The translations under genes and the position numbers were made by a program. Source: Ruminococcoides intestinihominis (GTDB taxonomy: Bacteria > Bacillota > Clostridia > Oscillospirales > Acutalibacteraceae). Taken from it: a stretch of DNA of 64,000 bases. Every line of letters begins with the position of its first letter. The stretch's first letter is position 1. The stretch is from positions 1 through 64,000 of the forward strand of contig NZ_JBBMEY010000001.1 of the NCBI RefSeq assembly GCF_040096285.1, given 5' to 3'. Shown one piece after another: positions 62,947 through 64,000 of the stretch. The notes under the pieces were generated by a model that saw only the letters and a program-made list of their open reading frames with translations, did no database searches and had not been told where the DNA came from.

Positions 62947-63863
62947 TCTTTATCACCAAAATCAAACAGTGCTTTTGCAAAATCTTCCGGAACAAATTCT
63001 TGTAGGTCATCAATCTGTTCACCAACACCAATATACTTAACCGGAATACCTAGGCCGTTCTTAATTGCAAGAACTACACCACCCTTAGCAGTACCGTCAA
63101 GCTTTGTAAGAACAATACCTGTAATGCCTGTTGCTTTACTAAACTGTTCAGCCTGATTAACTGCATTTTGACCTGTTGTTGCGTCTAGTACAAGCAGGTA
63201 CTCTTTATCTGCATCAGGAAGTTCTCTGTCGATAACTCTACCGATTTTTGCAAGTTCATCCATAAGGTGCTTTTTGTTGTGTAAACGACCTGCAGTATCA
63301 CAAATAATAACATCTGTGTTTCTTGCTTTTGCTGCTGAAATAGCGTCGTATATAACTGCTGCAGGGTCAGAACCTTCATTCTGCTTAACAATATCACAAC
63401 CACTTCTGTCAGCCCAAATCTCTAACTGTTCAATAGCTGCTGCTCTAAATGTATCCGCTGCTGCAAGTAGAACACTCTTGCCCTGCTTCTTTAGGTTATT
63501 AGCAAGTTTACCGATAGTTGTAGTCTTACCTACACCGTTTACACCGATTACAAGAATAATAGATGGCTTAGTAGTAATTTTTAGTTCTTCATCACCTCTA
63601 AGCATATCTGCAACTACTTCTTGTAGAAGTAGTGTGATTTCTTTAGGGTCTTTGATACCTTCTTTTTTAACTTTAACTCTTAATTCATCGGTAATCTGTT
63701 CTGCTGTTTGAATACCAACATCACCCATTACTAGTAGTTCAGTTAGTTCCTCAAAAAGTTCTTCATCAATCTTTGTAAAAGACTTTAGCATTGAGTCAAT
63801 TTGACTTACAACACTATCTCTTGTTTTTTTTAGACCTTCTTTAATCTTTTTAAATAGTCCCAT
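62943..63863 (-). CDS. ftsY: Signal recognition particle receptor FtsY
   Basis: A 306-residue SRP GTPase with a short N domain and complete G domain: GVNGVGKTTTIGKLA, DTFRAAAIEQL, DTAGRL, LTKLDGTAKGG and a final GVGEQIDDLQEF. It receives SRP-bound ribosomes at the membrane. It lies 17 bases after smc, as in most Firmicutes. Confidence 0.97.
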   Translation of the reverse strand: MGLFKKIKEGLKKTRDSVVSQIDSMLKSFTKIDEELFEELTELLVMGDVGIQTAEQITDELRVKVKKEGIKDPKEITLLLQEVVADMLRGDEELKITTKPSIILVIGVNGVGKTTTIGKLANNLKKQGKSVLLAAADTFRAAAIEQLEIWADRSGCDIVKQNEGSDPAAVIYDAISAAKARNTDVIICDTAGRLHNKKHLMDELAKIGRVIDRELPDADKEYLLVLDATTGQNAVNQAEQFSKATGITGIVLTKLDGTAKGGVVLAIKNGLGIPVKYIGVGEQIDDLQEFVPEDFAKALFDFGDKE

Positions 63864-63880
63864 TGTTTTACCACCTTAAA

Positions 63881-64000
63881 TTAGTTTGCTTTCATTCCAA
63901 GCTTTGCTGCAACTTCTGATGCACGAAGTTCAAGTAACTTAGAAATACCCTCATCTTGCATTGTTACACCGTAAAGAACATCAGATTCTTCCATTGTGCC
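63881..64000 (-). CDS. smc: SMC chromosome segregation protein, C-terminal end (partial)
   Basis: The last 39 codons of smc enter from the right edge: GTMEESDVLYGVTMQDEGI and SKLLELRASEV, ending in AAKLGMKAN. The GTME...LYGVTMQ stretch follows the signature/Walker B region of the SMC head. The rest lies outside the window. ftsY follows in the standard smc-ftsY order. Confidence 0.92.
   Translation of the reverse strand, partial: GTMEESDVLYGVTMQDEGISKLLELRASEVAAKLGMKAN

Overview
The window looks like a piece of chromosome from a low-GC, Gram-positive member of the Clostridia, probably an Oscillospirales/Eubacteriales gut-type organism. The reasons are AT-rich intergenic DNA with sigma-A promoters and U-tract terminators, frequent TTG starts with good Shine-Dalgarno sites, sepF/divIVA/ylmH/ricA genes, a sporulation gene (yunB), and large RHS wall proteins with polymorphic tips. 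No species can be named from the sequence alone.

Right part (about 36.8-64 kb, all minus strand) is conserved core. Reading along the minus strand: smc end, ftsY, rdgB, yhbY, nadD, yqeK, rsfS, leuS; then rpsU with its own promoter; aroQ and an M24 peptidase; efp and a CD1247-like zinc-ribbon protein; yunB; a long miaB-ricA-mutS-mutL-miaA-hlyD-yggS-sepF-ylmH-divIVA-ileS run ending in a terminator; then lspA, rluD, rplS and two tandem lepB genes, closed by a terminator and tRNA-Ser(GGA).

Middle part (about 18-36.2 kb) is accessory. A very large RHS gene (28681-34914, split by one in-frame TAA) is followed on the same strand by a row of displaced RHS 3' ends. Each carries a different tip and is followed by a small membrane-anchored or lipoprotein gene. 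Two tip types recur: a Cys-His-Asn papain/C39-like tip, and an Amidase_6 (NlpC/P60-like) tip. Each type is paired with its own recurring family of downstream proteins, which makes those proteins strong candidates for cognate immunity factors. Three displaced tips lose frame at or beside A6-A7 runs. I regard this array as the most interesting system in the window.

Left part (about 0.1-18 kb) holds transport and surface functions. There is a secreted Tp47-like/Big_2 protein. A six-gene operon (apbE, a triple FMN-binding protein, a single FMN-binding protein, a NapH-like Fe-S membrane protein, a NusG domain II protein and a Gx-type membrane protein) has four predicted flavinylation sites and fits an extracytosolic electron-transfer chain. 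A MerR/DXS-like pair has a textbook MerR promoter with a 19-bp spacer. A TAXI binding protein sits directly before a GltS carrier and a 56-residue protein. These are followed by tRNA-Ser(CGA), a potABCD polyamine transporter whose leader contains a terminator-like hairpin, and a formate/nitrite channel. A GTTAG/CTAAC dyad is shared by the Tp47-like gene and the electron-transfer operon and suggests co-regulation of surface functions.
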